Source: Marinilabilia sp.
GTDB taxonomy: Bacteria > Bacteroidota > Bacteroidia > Bacteroidales > Marinilabiliaceae
NCBI RefSeq assembly: GCF_016278715.1
Contig: NZ_JADQBH010000033.1
Location: forward strand, 18,794 to 82,793
Direction: 5' to 3'
DNA length: 64,000 nucleotides
Shown here: positions 1-8,176 of the stretch, piece by piece
Layout of the letters: the number at the start of each line of letters is the position of its first letter
Numbering within the stretch: the first letter of the stretch is position 1
The notes under the pieces: generated by a model
The model's input: only the letters and a program-made list of their open reading frames with translations
Told to the model about the DNA's origin: nothing
Databases searched by the model: none
Made by a program: the position numbers and the translations under genes

Positions 1-46
1 AAGATATTTCGCCCCTTTGGGGCTTGGGGGGTTAGGGGGTTTGCCA
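1..46. repeat. C-run/G-run palindromic intergenic repeat
   Basis: A 13-base palindrome (GCCCCTTTGGGGC, 11-23) is followed by two more G runs separated by TTAG. It resembles the short C-run/G-run repeat found in frame inside the GT9 gene at 33459-33490. It sits immediately after the stop codon of the minus-strand oxidoreductase, so it could also act as a transcript-end hairpin. The window begins here, so the left boundary is unknown. Confidence 0.5.
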
Positions 47-1018
47 TTTTTTGGTTTCTGCAGATTTCCGGACGGCATCAATTACTTTCATGTTGTTGAT
101 GGCATCCTGGGGCGAAACGGGAAGTTGCTTGTTGTTGATTACAGCATCTGCGAAAGCGTCAAACATAAGTCCGTAAGCGTTGGAAGGAGCAAACTCAATG
201 ATGCGGGTTCCCATCCCATCCGTAACGGTCATTTGAGCGGGGACATCTACATAAGTATTAAATGGAATATGGATGGTAATGCTTCCGCCATTGGTAACAA
301 TGTCCACTTTTTGAAACGCCTGAGCTGCCGTAGATACCGTGAATGTTGCTCGGGGCCCTCCAAAATCCATAATGGCTGAGGAGTGCATATCTGTGCCAAA
401 ATCGGGATGGGCCGTTTGGAGTGACATAACCTGGCTGGGTTCTTCCCCCATAATAAACCGCGGAACCGAGATGGCATAACAGCCGATATCCATTAGTGCA
501 CCTCCGCCATACTCTGGGATGTTTCGAATATTGGTGGGTGAAGGGTTGTTGTACGAAAAGGCGGTGTGAATGTATTGGACATCCCCTATTTGTTGGGTTC
601 TGATGATATCGCGTGCATATTTCCACATGGGGTGAAACATATACATAAATCCTTCCATCAGGAGAATGCCGGCCTCTTGTGCTTTTTCTGTTATTTTTTG
701 TGCTTCAGCGGCATTCATTCCCAATGGTTTTTCGCACAATACCGGCTTCCCTGCTTCAATGCATTTTTCCACCCATTCTTTGTGCATATGGTTGGGCAAC
801 GGAATATAAACCATGTCCACATCGGCGTCGTTCAGAACCGCCTGGTAGGAACCATACCATAAGGGGATGTTAAAATCACGTGCCATTGACTCTGCTTTCT
901 TAATGTTGCGGGAACCGATGGCATAGGATTCGCAATACTCTGTGTCCTGCAACGGTAAAACAATGCGTTTGAGGTAATGGTTGGAGGTTCCAAGTATTCC
1001 TATTTTTAGCTTTTTCAT
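32..1018 (-). CDS. Gfo/Idh/MocA family NAD(P)-dependent oxidoreductase
   Basis: This 328-residue protein has the two-domain layout of the Gfo/Idh/MocA family. An N-terminal Rossmann fold carries a glycine motif (GILGTSN, residues 7-13). The family EKP signature lies at 96-98 (CEKPLG), where Lys97 is the expected catalytic/nicotinamide-contacting residue. A C-terminal alpha/beta substrate domain runs from about 120. Such enzymes oxidise or reduce sugar, inositol or dihydrodiol substrates in the cytosol; the substrate cannot be read from sequence. The start is an ATG at 1018. It stands alone, with 636 gene-free bases upstream. Confidence 0.88.
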   Translation of the reverse strand: MKKLKIGILGTSNHYLKRIVLPLQDTEYCESYAIGSRNIKKAESMARDFNIPLWYGSYQAVLNDADVDMVYIPLPNHMHKEWVEKCIEAGKPVLCEKPLGMNAAEAQKITEKAQEAGILLMEGFMYMFHPMWKYARDIIRTQQIGDVQYIHTAFSYNNPSPTNIRNIPEYGGGALMDIGCYAISVPRFIMGEEPSQVMSLQTAHPDFGTDMHSSAIMDFGGPRATFTVSTAAQAFQKVDIVTNGGSITIHIPFNTYVDVPAQMTVTDGMGTRIIEFAPSNAYGLMFDAFADAVINNKQLPVSPQDAINNMKVIDAVRKSAETKKWQTP

Positions 1019-1352
1019 GGTTGAAAATGTTTTATGTAAAGTTTAATTTTTAGCTATTCCTGACTGATAAGGGTATCGGGGAAGGAAAGGGGCACTTTTA
1101 AATGCAAAACTTATTGAATTAACATCCCGATTGCAAAAAATGTTGCTGCTTAACCACCCCAATGAAAGCGTGCGAAAGAACCAAGTTACTAAAGAATTTT
1201 GAGCGGGAAAAATATTGGTCGGTGGCTGCAAAGAATGTTTGGGGTTAGAGGAGAGTAAGAGAGTAGGAAAATAGGCAAGTAGGAGATTAGGAGCAAGGTG
1301 AATAGGGGATTAGGCGATTTGGAGAATATATGTTTGGGTTTATTACAAAACA

Positions 1353-1442
1353 GACTTGGTACCCCGGCTTAAAGCTGGCGGATTGGAGTCCGCCACACCT
1401 GGTTGCTTTTTGCATTCCCTCCTAATTGGGCTACTTTTATCT
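1353..1442. repeat. Dispersed palindromic repeat, copy A
   Basis: This roughly 90-base unit contains an imperfect hairpin (about 1363-1378), a clear hairpin GGCGGA/TCCGCC with a six-base loop (1377-1394), and a conserved right end TTGGGCTACTTTTATCT (1426-1442). A second diverged copy lies at 43124-43214. The distance from the GGCGG hairpin to the right end is nearly equal in the two copies (66 and 67 bases). No transposase is nearby, so it is best described as a REP- or MITE-like non-autonomous element. Confidence 0.55.
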
Positions 1443-1589
1443 GATTAAGGGAGGTAGGACCCTTAAAATGTGTCCTTTATAATGTTTTTTTGTTGGGTTC
1501 GCGGGTAAGTCTGGGTCTGGAGACCTTACTTTTGGCTACTAAATAAGACCTCTTGCCTGGAAAACTCTCTACTCACAAATCACAGCATT

Positions 1590-1623
1590 ATTGGGCGATA
1601 TCCCTTAATAAGTTATAAATTTG
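1590..1623 (+). promoter_or_regulatory. Probable Bacteroidota-type promoter of the acyltransferase gene
   Basis: The -7 element TAAATTTG (1616-1623) matches the phylum consensus TAnnTTTG exactly. An ATTG (1590-1593, one mismatch to TTTG) lies 22 bases upstream. The start codon follows 31 bases downstream. Confidence 0.45.
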
Positions 1624-1654
1624 AAAAATCTGAAGTTATTCTTTCAATTTACCC

Positions 1655-2983
1655 ATGAAGTTTTGTTTTATGGATGTTAAAATCAACAACAACCCAAAGA
1701 CCAACAATCGTTTTTGGTATGCTCTTGATAACGCCGCAAAGATATTTCCGGCCATTATTACAAGGGAGGTAACTTCTGTGATTCGTATTTCGACTAAACT
1801 GATGGAACCCGTCCAAGTCGAAGCTTTTCGAAAAGCGGTGTTGGTAGTAGAGAAGCGGTTTCCATATTATCTGGTACAACTCCGCAAAGGGTTTTTCTGG
1901 TATTACCTGGAGCATTTGCCGCATCATATCACGATCGAAACTGATGACAAAGAATGTTGTCGGAAGTTTGAAAAAGGTGATTTGCTACTTAGATTTCTTA
2001 TATGGGAAAAGAGCATTAGTCTGGAAGTTTCTCATATTCTTACCGATGGCGGTGGGGCTTTTGAGTTTCTCCGTACTGTTCTGATTCTCTATTTTAAAGA
2101 GTGTGGAGTGGCAATTCCTGAAGATTTTTCATATAAAAAGCCACAGGAGAAATGGTCAGAAGAGGAGTTTGAGGATGCCTACAAACGTTATTTTAAAGAG
2201 GAAGTTCCGCCCCTGGTAAGGAAGTCAAAGGCCTTTCATCTTCCTTTTTCGCTAAATGCTTCTCCACGGTTTCATCGTACTATTGTTAATGTATCAATGA
2301 GGGACATTAAGCGTGTGGCCAAAGCAAACCGGGTAAGTCTAACGGTTTACCTGGCTGCGGTTTATTTATATATCCTTCAGGATGTATTTGAGCATCTGAA
2401 CCCAATTTCCAAACTAAAGATGTCGAAAATTCTTCGTGTTCAGGTGCCAGTTAATTTAAGAAATATATTTTCCTCCCAGACGATGCGAAATTTCTCCTTG
2501 TTTGTTATGCCAGAGATAGACCTTCGGTTGGGCCATTATTCTTTCGAAGAGATTCTTCGTTCGGTGTATCATCAGATGGAGTTGGAGACAGAGGAGAAGT
2601 TGATTAATAAAAACATATCACGAAATGTGGGAAGCGAGAAGAAGATATACGTTCGCAGCATTCCGCTTTTCGTCAAAAGCTTAATTCTAAAGGCCAAGTT
2701 TAACTCGCTTGGTACGAGTCAGTTTAGTGGTGTGGTGACGAATCTGGGGAGGGTAGATTTGCCTCCTGAAGTAGCAGATAAGATTGACTATTTTGTGCTG
2801 ACCGCTCCACCACCCAACAAAATGTTAAAAATTAGCTGTGCAGTTGTGGGATTTAATGAGCGACTCACACTTTGTTTTGGAAGTGTTACCAAATCCCATG
2901 AATTTGAAGAACGTTTTGTGCGGTTTTTGAATGAGAATAAAATTTTTGCTGAATCTGAGGAATCAAATCAGATTAATTCGTGA
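1655..2983 (+). CDS. Condensation/alcohol-acetyltransferase-like protein
   Basis: The 442-residue protein carries the catalytic signature HxxxDG of the BAHD/condensation/alcohol acetyltransferase superfamily (HILTDG, His127 to Gly132). It also has the two-lobe layout of a CoA- or carrier-dependent acyltransferase. His is the expected general base for acyl transfer to a hydroxyl or amine. No signal peptide or membrane segment is seen. The next gene, 19 bases downstream, encodes a zinc-ribbon membrane protein; the two are probably co-transcribed. From memory, this acyltransferase/DUF6320 pair recurs in Bacteroidales and Clostridia. ATG at 1655 was chosen, and a second in-frame ATG at 1670 is possible. 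The substrate is unknown. Confidence 0.75.
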   Translation: MKFCFMDVKINNNPKTNNRFWYALDNAAKIFPAIITREVTSVIRISTKLMEPVQVEAFRKAVLVVEKRFPYYLVQLRKGFFWYYLEHLPHHITIETDDKECCRKFEKGDLLLRFLIWEKSISLEVSHILTDGGGAFEFLRTVLILYFKECGVAIPEDFSYKKPQEKWSEEEFEDAYKRYFKEEVPPLVRKSKAFHLPFSLNASPRFHRTIVNVSMRDIKRVAKANRVSLTVYLAAVYLYILQDVFEHLNPISKLKMSKILRVQVPVNLRNIFSSQTMRNFSLFVMPEIDLRLGHYSFEEILRSVYHQMELETEEKLINKNISRNVGSEKKIYVRSIPLFVKSLILKAKFNSLGTSQFSGVVTNLGRVDLPPEVADKIDYFVLTAPPPNKMLKISCAVVGFNERLTLCFGSVTKSHEFEERFVRFLNENKIFAESEESNQINS

Positions 2984-3002
2984 ATCTTGATATTATAAAT
3001 CA

Positions 3003-3728
3003 ATGGAGTATTGTCCAAATTGCGGAGTAGCGCTCGATGAAAATGCGAATTTCTGTTCTTTGTGCGGAGAACCTTTACTGGAGCGGAATGAAGCCAATCT
3101 TGCCTTTATTGAAACACGACGACAACAAAGAGAAGACAAGCTTCTGACAGAATATCAGAAACTATCGGGTTTTCAGAAGAGGAAATTATTCCTGCGGATT
3201 TCGGCCATGATACTGTTGTCCGGTATTTTTATTACGCTGATTATTGATTTTGTGGCTAACGGAGGTTTAACCTGGTCTCGTTATCCGGTCACGGTGGGGC
3301 TTGTCCTGCTTTTGAATATCACTATGGGAACTTTTTGGTTTCGCAAAGAAATACTTTGGGGAGGAGTGAGTTTTCTTTCATCAGGCGTTTTGCTCGTTCT
3401 TTTGGATATTTATTCCGGAAATTCGGGATGGGGAATGCAACTGGGGATTCCATTGCTCCTGGCGGCTTATGCTACTGTGCTGATGCTCATCAGACTGGTT
3501 CGCCGGGCCCGGCAGAAAGGGCTCAATGTTATTGCTTATGCTCTGCTTACGACTGGAATCCTAAGCGTGTGTATCGAAGGCATTATTAACCTCTACAAAA
3601 ATGATGTGCTTCGCTTTGAATGGAGTCTTATTGTAATGGCATCTGCAATTATTACCTCCTCACTTTTGCTTTATGTGCATTATCGACTGAAAAAGGTGAC
3701 TGATTTGAAGCGGTTTTTCCACATTTAA
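3003..3728 (+). CDS. Zinc-ribbon multi-pass membrane protein (DUF6320-like)
   Basis: The 241-residue protein starts with a zinc ribbon of four cysteines (Cys4, Cys7, Cys18, Cys21). A charged helix (about 35-60) and roughly six hydrophobic segments (about 66-226) follow. This matches the layout of DUF6320 proteins, whose function is not established. Its position directly behind the HxxxDG acyltransferase suggests a membrane partner or anchor for that enzyme. Its stop codon overlaps the stop codon of the convergent downstream gene in the shared bases TTAA (3725-3728). Confidence 0.7.
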   Translation: MEYCPNCGVALDENANFCSLCGEPLLERNEANLAFIETRRQQREDKLLTEYQKLSGFQKRKLFLRISAMILLSGIFITLIIDFVANGGLTWSRYPVTVGLVLLLNITMGTFWFRKEILWGGVSFLSSGVLLVLLDIYSGNSGWGMQLGIPLLLAAYATVLMLIRLVRRARQKGLNVIAYALLTTGILSVCIEGIINLYKNDVLRFEWSLIVMASAIITSSLLLYVHYRLKKVTDLKRFFHI

Positions 3729-4396
3729 AAAATGGACCAGAGTTCGTTCCACAGATTGCGTTCCAGAACCAGATAGAGAAACAGCCCACCCAGCCATCCG
3801 TGTAGGAGTCCCAGAGCCAATAAGTTTCTCCATCTCAACCAGGCAATGATAAACACTACTTCCATGGCAAAAGTAAAGACCATGAGCGGCCAGTATGGAT
3901 AGTGGGCCATGGCAAATAGAAAGGAAACAAAAATTATTACCTGGTTTTTTTTGAGTTTCAAACTTGAGATAGACCTCAGATTTCCGGCAATTATGGAAAT
4001 CATTAAAAATTGCTGAATCAGTCCCCAAAACGGATAGAGTGCCAGAACCGGAATAAGGTTCCATGTCAGGGGAGAAGAGTTGGTTTGGGAAAGAATAATG
4101 CCAGGGATTATAAGAAAAGCAAGAGGGATTCCAAAAAGGAAAGTTTTTTTAAAACCTGATTTATGAAAACCCCAGTCCTGCAGGATTTGTTTATCGGTCT
4201 GATATCTTTTCAGAATATATATCATCCAAAACAGACAAGCGCTCACAATATAAAAAACCCGCAACTCCAGCCAGTCCATTAAAATGTACTTTAATGCACC
4301 AGTGATAAAAACTGCAAAGATTTCGAACCATTTTCTCCTGTCAGGTGCTGACGGTTTTTTTCCTGTTTTAGACAAAGAAATGGATGGCTTAGACAT
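3725..4396 (-). CDS. CPBP-like intramembrane protein with Gln-Gln in place of the Glu-Glu motif
   Basis: The protein is about 223 residues with several hydrophobic helices. Two elements fit CPBP (Abi/CAAX-like) intramembrane proteases: a FAMAH motif in one helix and a terminal LLHGWLG. The usual first motif EExxxR appears here as QQFLMI, so the metal-dependent protease activity is doubtful or the protein belongs to a variant subfamily. The longest frame starts with TTG at 4459. I prefer the internal ATG at 4396 because the extra 21 residues look non-coding. It is convergent with the zinc-ribbon gene. Confidence 0.6.
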   Translation of the reverse strand: MSKPSISLSKTGKKPSAPDRRKWFEIFAVFITGALKYILMDWLELRVFYIVSACLFWMIYILKRYQTDKQILQDWGFHKSGFKKTFLFGIPLAFLIIPGIILSQTNSSPLTWNLIPVLALYPFWGLIQQFLMISIIAGNLRSISSLKLKKNQVIIFVSFLFAMAHYPYWPLMVFTFAMEVVFIIAWLRWRNLLALGLLHGWLGGLFLYLVLERNLWNELWSIF

Positions 4397-4561
4397 AGAA
4401 TGAATGCTATTTGACTTTGATAATGTAGGGGAAATGAAGATGTTACCCTCAGAAGCCAAAGATAATTAGATTTTTGGATGGAAAGGGATTTAGAGCAGGA
4501 TTGTTTTGCAAACAAAAAAGCCACTCACAGAACAACGTCTGTAAGTGGCTTAATATCAATG

Positions 4562-4635
4562 TGGGCCCAGTAGGGCTTGAACCTACGACTCCCTGATTAT
4601 GAGTCAGGTGCTCTAACCAGCTGAGCTATGGGCCC
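4562..4635 (-). tRNA. tRNA with CAT anticodon (Met or lysidine-modified Ile2)
   Basis: A complete 74-base cloverleaf reads on the minus strand. It has a 7-bp acceptor stem (GGGCCCA/TGGGCCC), D arm GCTC/GAGC, anticodon stem CCTGA/TCAGG with loop CTCATAA, and T arm GTAGG-TTCAAGC-CCTAC, ending in discriminator A. CCA is not encoded. The CAT anticodon fits elongator Met or Ile2. The sequence alone does not separate them with certainty. Confidence 0.95.
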
Positions 4636-4751
4636 GGCAATAAGGCTTGTTTTCTGCCTGAGCGGATGCAAAAATACAAAACCACAGGGAATATTCAAAC
4701 ATAAAAACTACAAATAAAAGAGACAAATTAGATTTATCCCTCAGGCTTTTT

Positions 4752-4759
4752 TAATTTTG
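4752..4759 (+). promoter_or_regulatory. Candidate -7 element upstream of the HAD gene
   Basis: TAATTTTG matches TAnnTTTG and lies 20 bases before the ATG at 4780. No TTTG is found at the expected distance upstream, so support is partial. Confidence 0.33.
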
Positions 4760-4779
4760 GGCCTGCAAACTGGATTTAT

Positions 4780-5400
4780 ATGGCGATAAAGAATATAATA
4801 TTTGATTTGGGAAATGTACTCATACCTCTTGAGAAGGAGGCAGCAAAGGCAGCATTCAATGAATTACTGGCAGAAGACCAGAAACACACCGATATTTTTT
4901 CTTTCAAAACCCTGGATGCGTTTATTGATTATGAAATTGGGAAAATTTCCTCTGAACAGTTTTTGGAAAGTATCCGGATTTTTTTTCGACCAGATGTATT
5001 GAATAGTGAAATCGTGAACGCCTGGAATAAAATAATTGGTGATTTCCCGGTTGAGAATGTGGCGATGTTAAAGAATTTGGGGCAGCAATACCGGCTTTTT
5101 GTGCTTAGCAATACCAACGAAATACATGCCAACAAATATGAAAAAGAGGTACCCGGTGTAGAACATCTCGGAGACCTCTTTGAAAAGCTTTATTATTCAC
5201 ATATTATGGGGCTTCGGAAACCTCAGCCCGAAATATACGAACAAGTTTTGATAGAAAACCTGTTAAATCCTGCTGAAACTTTGTTTGCCGATGATCTTGC
5301 CGAAAACATCGAATCGGCAGGTAAGCTGGGCGTTCAAACGCTTCATGTAACCCCTGGGTTGGATTTGCCCGGATGGTTTAGTGGATTTAACAGAAAATAA
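4780..5400 (+). CDS. HAD family hydrolase, subfamily IA (YihX-like)
   Basis: This 206-residue cytosolic phosphatase shows all HAD motifs. Motif I is FDLGNVL (residues 8-14) with the nucleophile Asp9, motif II is LSNTN, motif III is the lysine of GLRKPQPEIY, and motif IV is FADDLAENI. A four-helix cap is inserted after motif I. The DLGNVL form of motif I is typical of YihX-like sugar-phosphate phosphatases, but the substrate is not deducible. It stands alone between the tRNA and a convergent SPOR lipoprotein gene. Confidence 0.87.
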   Translation: MAIKNIIFDLGNVLIPLEKEAAKAAFNELLAEDQKHTDIFSFKTLDAFIDYEIGKISSEQFLESIRIFFRPDVLNSEIVNAWNKIIGDFPVENVAMLKNLGQQYRLFVLSNTNEIHANKYEKEVPGVEHLGDLFEKLYYSHIMGLRKPQPEIYEQVLIENLLNPAETLFADDLAENIESAGKLGVQTLHVTPGLDLPGWFSGFNRK

Positions 5401-5407
5401 TTTTGTG

Positions 5408-5827
5408 TTATTTTTTTACCAACACCCAGACATCTTCTTTGCCTGGTTGGGTACGTTCCTGTTGCATTTTATTGATGGCTTCCTTTCTGTTTGAAAAGCC
5501 CATGTAAGAAACTTTGTAAAAGTCGCTGTTTTCGCCCCAGTTGCGTATAATTACTTCCGATTTGAATCCCTGGCCGGTCAACTCTTTTTTAAATGATTCT
5601 GCATTGTTCTGGTTTGAGAAACTACCTGCGATGAGGAAATACTTGTCAGGTTCCTGGGGCACAGGTTTTGGTTCGGGTTTTGGTTCCTCAACCTTTTGTG
5701 CAATGGTATCGGGCTTTGGTGCAGGTGCTACTTTATTTACAGGCTCTTTTCGAGGGGGCTCTTTTTTGTCCTTACAGGCCACTCCTATTACCAGTAATGC
5801 TGTAGCCAATAAAAAAATCTTCTTCAT
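5408..5827 (-). CDS. SPOR-domain lipoprotein
   Basis: The 139-residue protein has a lipoprotein signal ending at Cys18 (VIGVAC), so it should be membrane-anchored and face the periplasm. A Pro/Lys/Glu-rich linker (about 20-60) is followed by a SPOR domain (about 62-139, starting at YFLIAGSF). SPOR domains bind glycan strands stripped of stem peptides at sites of septal remodelling. It is convergent with the HAD gene, with seven bases between the two stop codons. Confidence 0.85.
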   Translation of the reverse strand: MKKIFLLATALLVIGVACKDKKEPPRKEPVNKVAPAPKPDTIAQKVEEPKPEPKPVPQEPDKYFLIAGSFSNQNNAESFKKELTGQGFKSEVIIRNWGENSDFYKVSYMGFSNRKEAINKMQQERTQPGKEDVWVLVKK

Positions 5828-5932
5828 AGTTGTGAAATTAGTTTGCTTAAAAGGCTCAAATCAGGCTTTAAGAGTGCAATTTAAATATAAAGTTACAAAT
5901 AAAGCTATTAATTGACCAAATTTGCAAAAAAA

Positions 5933-6634
5933 TCAATCCACAAATTTGTATCCAACGCCTTTAATGGTTTGGATATGGTCTTGTCCTATTTTTTCACGTA
6001 ATTTTCTTATGTGAACATCAATGGTGCGGTCTCCTACTATAATGTTATCTCCCCAAACCGATGTGTAGATTTCATCCCGGGTAAAGACCCGGTCGGGTTT
6101 GGCGGCAAGTAGGAGAAGCAATTCGAACTCTTTTTTAGGTAGTGATAGTTTCTGGTCGCCGGAGGTCACCATATATTTTTCACGGTCAATGACCAAATCG
6201 CCTACTGTAATTTTGTTGCCTTCTTTTGGCTCTTCTTCCTGAGAGGCATTCGAATAACGTTTAAGAAGTGCCTTGACTCGCGATATCAGTACTTTGGGTT
6301 TGATGGGTTTGGTGATGTAGTCGTCGGCTCCTGCATCAAACCCTGCGATCTGGGAATAGTCCTCGCCACGGGCAGTCAGGAAAACGACCAACGTGTTTTT
6401 TAGTGCAGGGACTTTCCGCAGTTCCTCGCAGGTTTCAATGCCATCCATTCCCGGCATCATTACATCCAGTACAATTAAATGAGGATTTTCTGCCTGGGCT
6501 ATCTTTAAACCGTCCTGCCCGTTGTTGGCTGTGAGTACGGTAAATCCTTCTTTTTTCAGGTTGTATCCGATAAACTCCAGTATGTCAGGCTCATCGTCCA
6601 CCAGCAGGATTTTGTAATTCGATGTTTCGTTCAT
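5933..6634 (-). CDS. OmpR/PhoB-type response regulator
   Basis: The 233-residue protein has a receiver domain (about 8-125) with acidic residues Asp13-Asp14, phospho-acceptor Asp57 in VLDVMM, and the conserved lysine of ITKPIKPK. A winged-helix DNA-binding domain follows (about 135-232, ending in the IKGVGYKF wing). It lies 214 bases downstream of a PhoR-like kinase in the same direction, and that kinase is divergent from a phosphate transporter. Phosphate control is therefore a reasonable inference, but no Pho box was identified. Confidence 0.9.
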   Translation of the reverse strand: MNETSNYKILLVDDEPDILEFIGYNLKKEGFTVLTANNGQDGLKIAQAENPHLIVLDVMMPGMDGIETCEELRKVPALKNTLVVFLTARGEDYSQIAGFDAGADDYITKPIKPKVLISRVKALLKRYSNASQEEEPKEGNKITVGDLVIDREKYMVTSGDQKLSLPKKEFELLLLLAAKPDRVFTRDEIYTSVWGDNIIVGDRTIDVHIRKLREKIGQDHIQTIKGVGYKFVD

Positions 6635-6848
6635 GGTTATTGATTCGTTAGGTTACGTCAATATTCGGGATAAATTTTAAAATCTTGTTTATTTTCATTA
6701 TTCCTCAAAAATGGAGAGTTAATTGCTCTTGTCCTTTCAGGGCTCTGTTTCTTTCTGTGCCATCAAGGGATTCACCCTGGGCTGTGGCTCCAAGATTTTC
6801 GGCCTGGATTATAGTTGGTGAGCTAATCCCTGCCCCTATCTCCATGCT

Positions 6849-7883
6849 CTATGCCTTCTCCAGTGTAAAAGTAAACGACGTTCCTTTACCCGGGGTGCTA
6901 TTCACATTAATGGTTTGTTTATGTGCTTCAATAATATGTTTTACAATGGCAAGTCCCAGGCCTGTTCCACCTTGTTCGCGCGACCGGCTTTTGTCGGCTC
7001 TGTAAAACCGTTCAAAAACACGTGGCAGGTCTCGTTCCGAGATGCCGATTCCATTGTCGCGCACTTCCACAAGCACAAGATTATCCATGTCATAAAAACT
7101 AACGGTGGTCTGGCCTCCCTCTTTTCCGTAATTGATGGAATTAACAATTAAGTTGCTGACTACCTGAAACATCCGGGGTTTGTCACCTTTTACCAATGTG
7201 TTTTTGTCGGCGCTTCGGCCAAATTTTAATTTTATATTACGCTTGTCGGCTCGTACTTCCTGTAAATCAAATGCCTCGGCCACCAGTTGATAAATGTTAA
7301 ATTTGGAAATATTCAGTTCCAGCTCGCCCGATTCCAGTTTCGAAATAGCTTCCAGGTCTTCAATAATTGAGATCATACGGTCGATGCTTCTTTCCGTTCG
7401 CTCCAGATACAGCATATTGATTCCGGGGTCGTCGATGCCACCTTCCAAAAGTGTAAGAATATACCCCTGGATGTTAAAAATCGGGGTTTTTAATTCGTGC
7501 GACACATTGCCAAGAAACTCTCGGCGGTATTTTTCCAGTTGCCGCAGTTGTTGAATTTCCATGGTTTTACCCTTCATCCATTCGGCCACTTCACGGTTAA
7601 CCTGCGAGAAAATGTCGTTTTCGTTGGCGGAATTTTCTTTTATTCCGGGTTTGAAGTTGTGAATAGATTTGTAGATGGGTTTTATTTTGGCATAGATAAA
7701 AAGGCTGATGAAGTAGTTTACAGCCGAAAAGGCAATTCCAGTAAAAAGCGGGATCGTAATCAGCAGGGAGATTGCCAGGTTGGGGCTGAAATTGTTAATC
7801 AGAAAAAAAAGCAAAGCAAGAACCAGGAAAGTAATGGTTATGTACCCAACGATTCTTTGTGGTGCGATAGACTTCATAAGCAT
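6849..7883 (-). CDS. PhoR-like sensor histidine kinase
   Basis: The 344-residue membrane kinase has two N-terminal transmembrane helices (about 13-62) with almost no periplasmic loop, so it probably senses through the membrane or a partner protein. A short linker leads to the H-box (GNVSHELKTP, His129). The HATPase domain has an N box (NLIVNSINYG), G1 (DNGIGI) and G2 (GGTGLGLAI), all intact. ATG at 7883 was chosen, and a second ATG at 7877 is possible. It precedes its cognate regulator and is divergent from the PiT transporter gene. Confidence 0.9.
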   Translation of the reverse strand: MLMKSIAPQRIVGYITITFLVLALLFFLINNFSPNLAISLLITIPLFTGIAFSAVNYFISLFIYAKIKPIYKSIHNFKPGIKENSANENDIFSQVNREVAEWMKGKTMEIQQLRQLEKYRREFLGNVSHELKTPIFNIQGYILTLLEGGIDDPGINMLYLERTERSIDRMISIIEDLEAISKLESGELELNISKFNIYQLVAEAFDLQEVRADKRNIKLKFGRSADKNTLVKGDKPRMFQVVSNLIVNSINYGKEGGQTTVSFYDMDNLVLVEVRDNGIGISERDLPRVFERFYRADKSRSREQGGTGLGLAIVKHIIEAHKQTINVNSTPGKGTSFTFTLEKA

Positions 7884-7967
7884 TTAATTGGACAATGATA
7901 TTAAGTCTTATGGAACTTGCGCGACTTTTTTCTCATTGCAAACAAGTTGTTACTTCTGTGTGCTGGA

Positions 7968-8001
7968 CAAATTTATATGAAAAAGACCAGTAGCCGTCAA
8001 A
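7968..8001 (-). promoter_or_regulatory. Probable promoter of the kinase/regulator pair
   Basis: On the minus strand a TTTG (8001-7998) and an exact TAnnTTTG element (TAAATTTG, 7975-7968) are separated by 22 bases. They lie about 85 bases upstream of the kinase start, in the divergent region shared with the phosphate transporter. Confidence 0.5.
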
Positions 8002-8072
8002 TTAAATAGGTTAATTGGCATGTTAATTTACTGTTAAGTAGGGTGAGGTGCTGTAAACATTAAAATTAACCT

Positions 8073-8080
8073 TAAATTTG
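8073..8080 (+). promoter_or_regulatory. Candidate -7 element of the phosphate transporter
   Basis: TAAATTTG matches TAnnTTTG exactly and lies 96 bases before the preferred ATG at 8177. A good TTTG at the expected spacing is not seen. Confidence 0.33.
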
Positions 8081-8176
8081 AGAAAAATGAATCTGGAAAC
8101 CTAACAAAAAATTAATATTCGGGTCTGAAAAGAACCATCTTTGGGGACTATTTTTGTTGCCAAAACATACAGGAAT

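Larger units (their letters stand above)
1019..1654. other. Gene-free stretch
   Basis: No convincing gene is seen. The minus-strand frame at 1043-1231 has no recognisable domain. The stretch holds A/G-rich low-complexity sequence (about 1245-1325), one copy of a dispersed two-hairpin repeat (1353-1442), and the probable promoter of the acyltransferase gene (1590-1623). Confidence 0.6.

Noticed and set aside
6635..6848. Possible degenerate repeat between kinase and response regulator genes
   Set aside because: Segments like CCTTTCAGGGC and ATTCACCCTGGGC recall a repeat type seen in Bacteroidota and Planctomycetes, but only one damaged copy is present here and no second copy in the window supports it.
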